From the NCBI GenBank assembly GCA_964647745.1, contig CAZYJG010000032.1:1-15489 (forward strand): a stretch of DNA of 15,489 nt. The letters are read 5' to 3'. Both the position numbers and the translations under genes were made by a program. The stretch is from Thiopontia sp964647745. Lineage in GTDB: Bacteria > Pseudomonadota > Gammaproteobacteria > GCF-002020875. The stretch's first letter is position 1; the number at the start of each line of letters is the position of its first letter. The notes under the pieces are model-generated. The model did not search any database and had not been told where the DNA came from. It was given only the letters and a program-made list of their open reading frames with translations. Shown here in pieces: positions 15,395-15,489 of the stretch.

Positions 15395-15489
15395 TTAGAC
15401 GCTGTAGTACATATCAAACTCAACAGGGTGAGTTGTCATGCGCATACGGGTCACATCCTCCATCTTCAGGTCGATGTAGCTGTCGATAA
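15395..15489 (-). CDS. glnA: Glutamine synthetase, C-terminal end (partial)
   Basis: Only the last 31 codons lie in the window. The translation ends in RMRMTTHPVEFDMYYSV before TAA; E. coli GlnA ends in RVRMTPHPVEFELYYSV. This identifies type I (GlnA) glutamine synthetase, which makes glutamine from glutamate, ammonia and ATP. It is the target of the GlnE enzyme encoded in this window. The adenylylated tyrosine and the active site are outside the window. The gene is followed by a strong intrinsic terminator and then the NtrC-controlled ntrBC genes. Confidence 0.93.
   Translation of the reverse strand, partial: IDSYIDLKMEDVTRMRMTTHPVEFDMYYSV

Overview
This window reads as ordinary chromosomal core sequence from a gammaproteobacterium. 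The ntrBC genes lie next to glnA, there is a two-domain glnE, argS is followed by an SPOR-domain gene, and comM, anmK, a YajL-type DJ-1 protein and fetAB are all of the gammaproteobacterial kind. The genus cannot be fixed from the sequence. No insertion sequence, prophage, CRISPR array or evident transferred DNA was found, and coding density is very high.

Layout, left to right. Positions 1-49 hold the 5' part of a tRNA-Arg(CCG) on the minus strand. An 88-base gap with overlapping inverted repeats separates it from comM (138-1646, minus). A divergent plus-strand pair follows: fetA and fetB (1700-3171), a two-gene ABC transporter of the iron-export family. These converge on a long minus-strand block. 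In transcription order the block is: the end of glnA (15489-15395), a strong terminator, an NtrC site and sigma-54 promoter, ntrB, ntrC, a sigma-70-type promoter, and then seven closely packed genes. The seven are an M23 lipoprotein endopeptidase, glnE, anmK, a CtpA-type S41 protease, a yajL-like gene, argS and an SPOR-domain protein.

How the genes work together. The right side is a nitrogen-control module: glutamine synthetase (GlnA), the adenylyltransferase that tunes its activity (GlnE), and the NtrB/NtrC system that tunes its transcription. The ntrBC promoter carries an NtrC palindrome about 140 bases upstream of a sigma-54 -24/-12 element, which suggests positive autoregulation. The predicted transcript start lies only about 4 bases before the ntrB start codon, so the mRNA may be nearly leaderless. 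glnE sits, with 4-base overlaps on both sides, between two cell-wall genes (M23 endopeptidase and anhydro-MurNAc kinase). Further along the same run are protein quality control (CtpA, YajL), arginyl-tRNA synthesis and septal peptidoglycan binding (SPOR).

I found no clearly new biological system. The points most worth a second look are the ntrBC promoter arrangement, the mixed seven-gene run containing glnE, the FetA Q-loop substitution, and the structured gap between comM and the tRNA.
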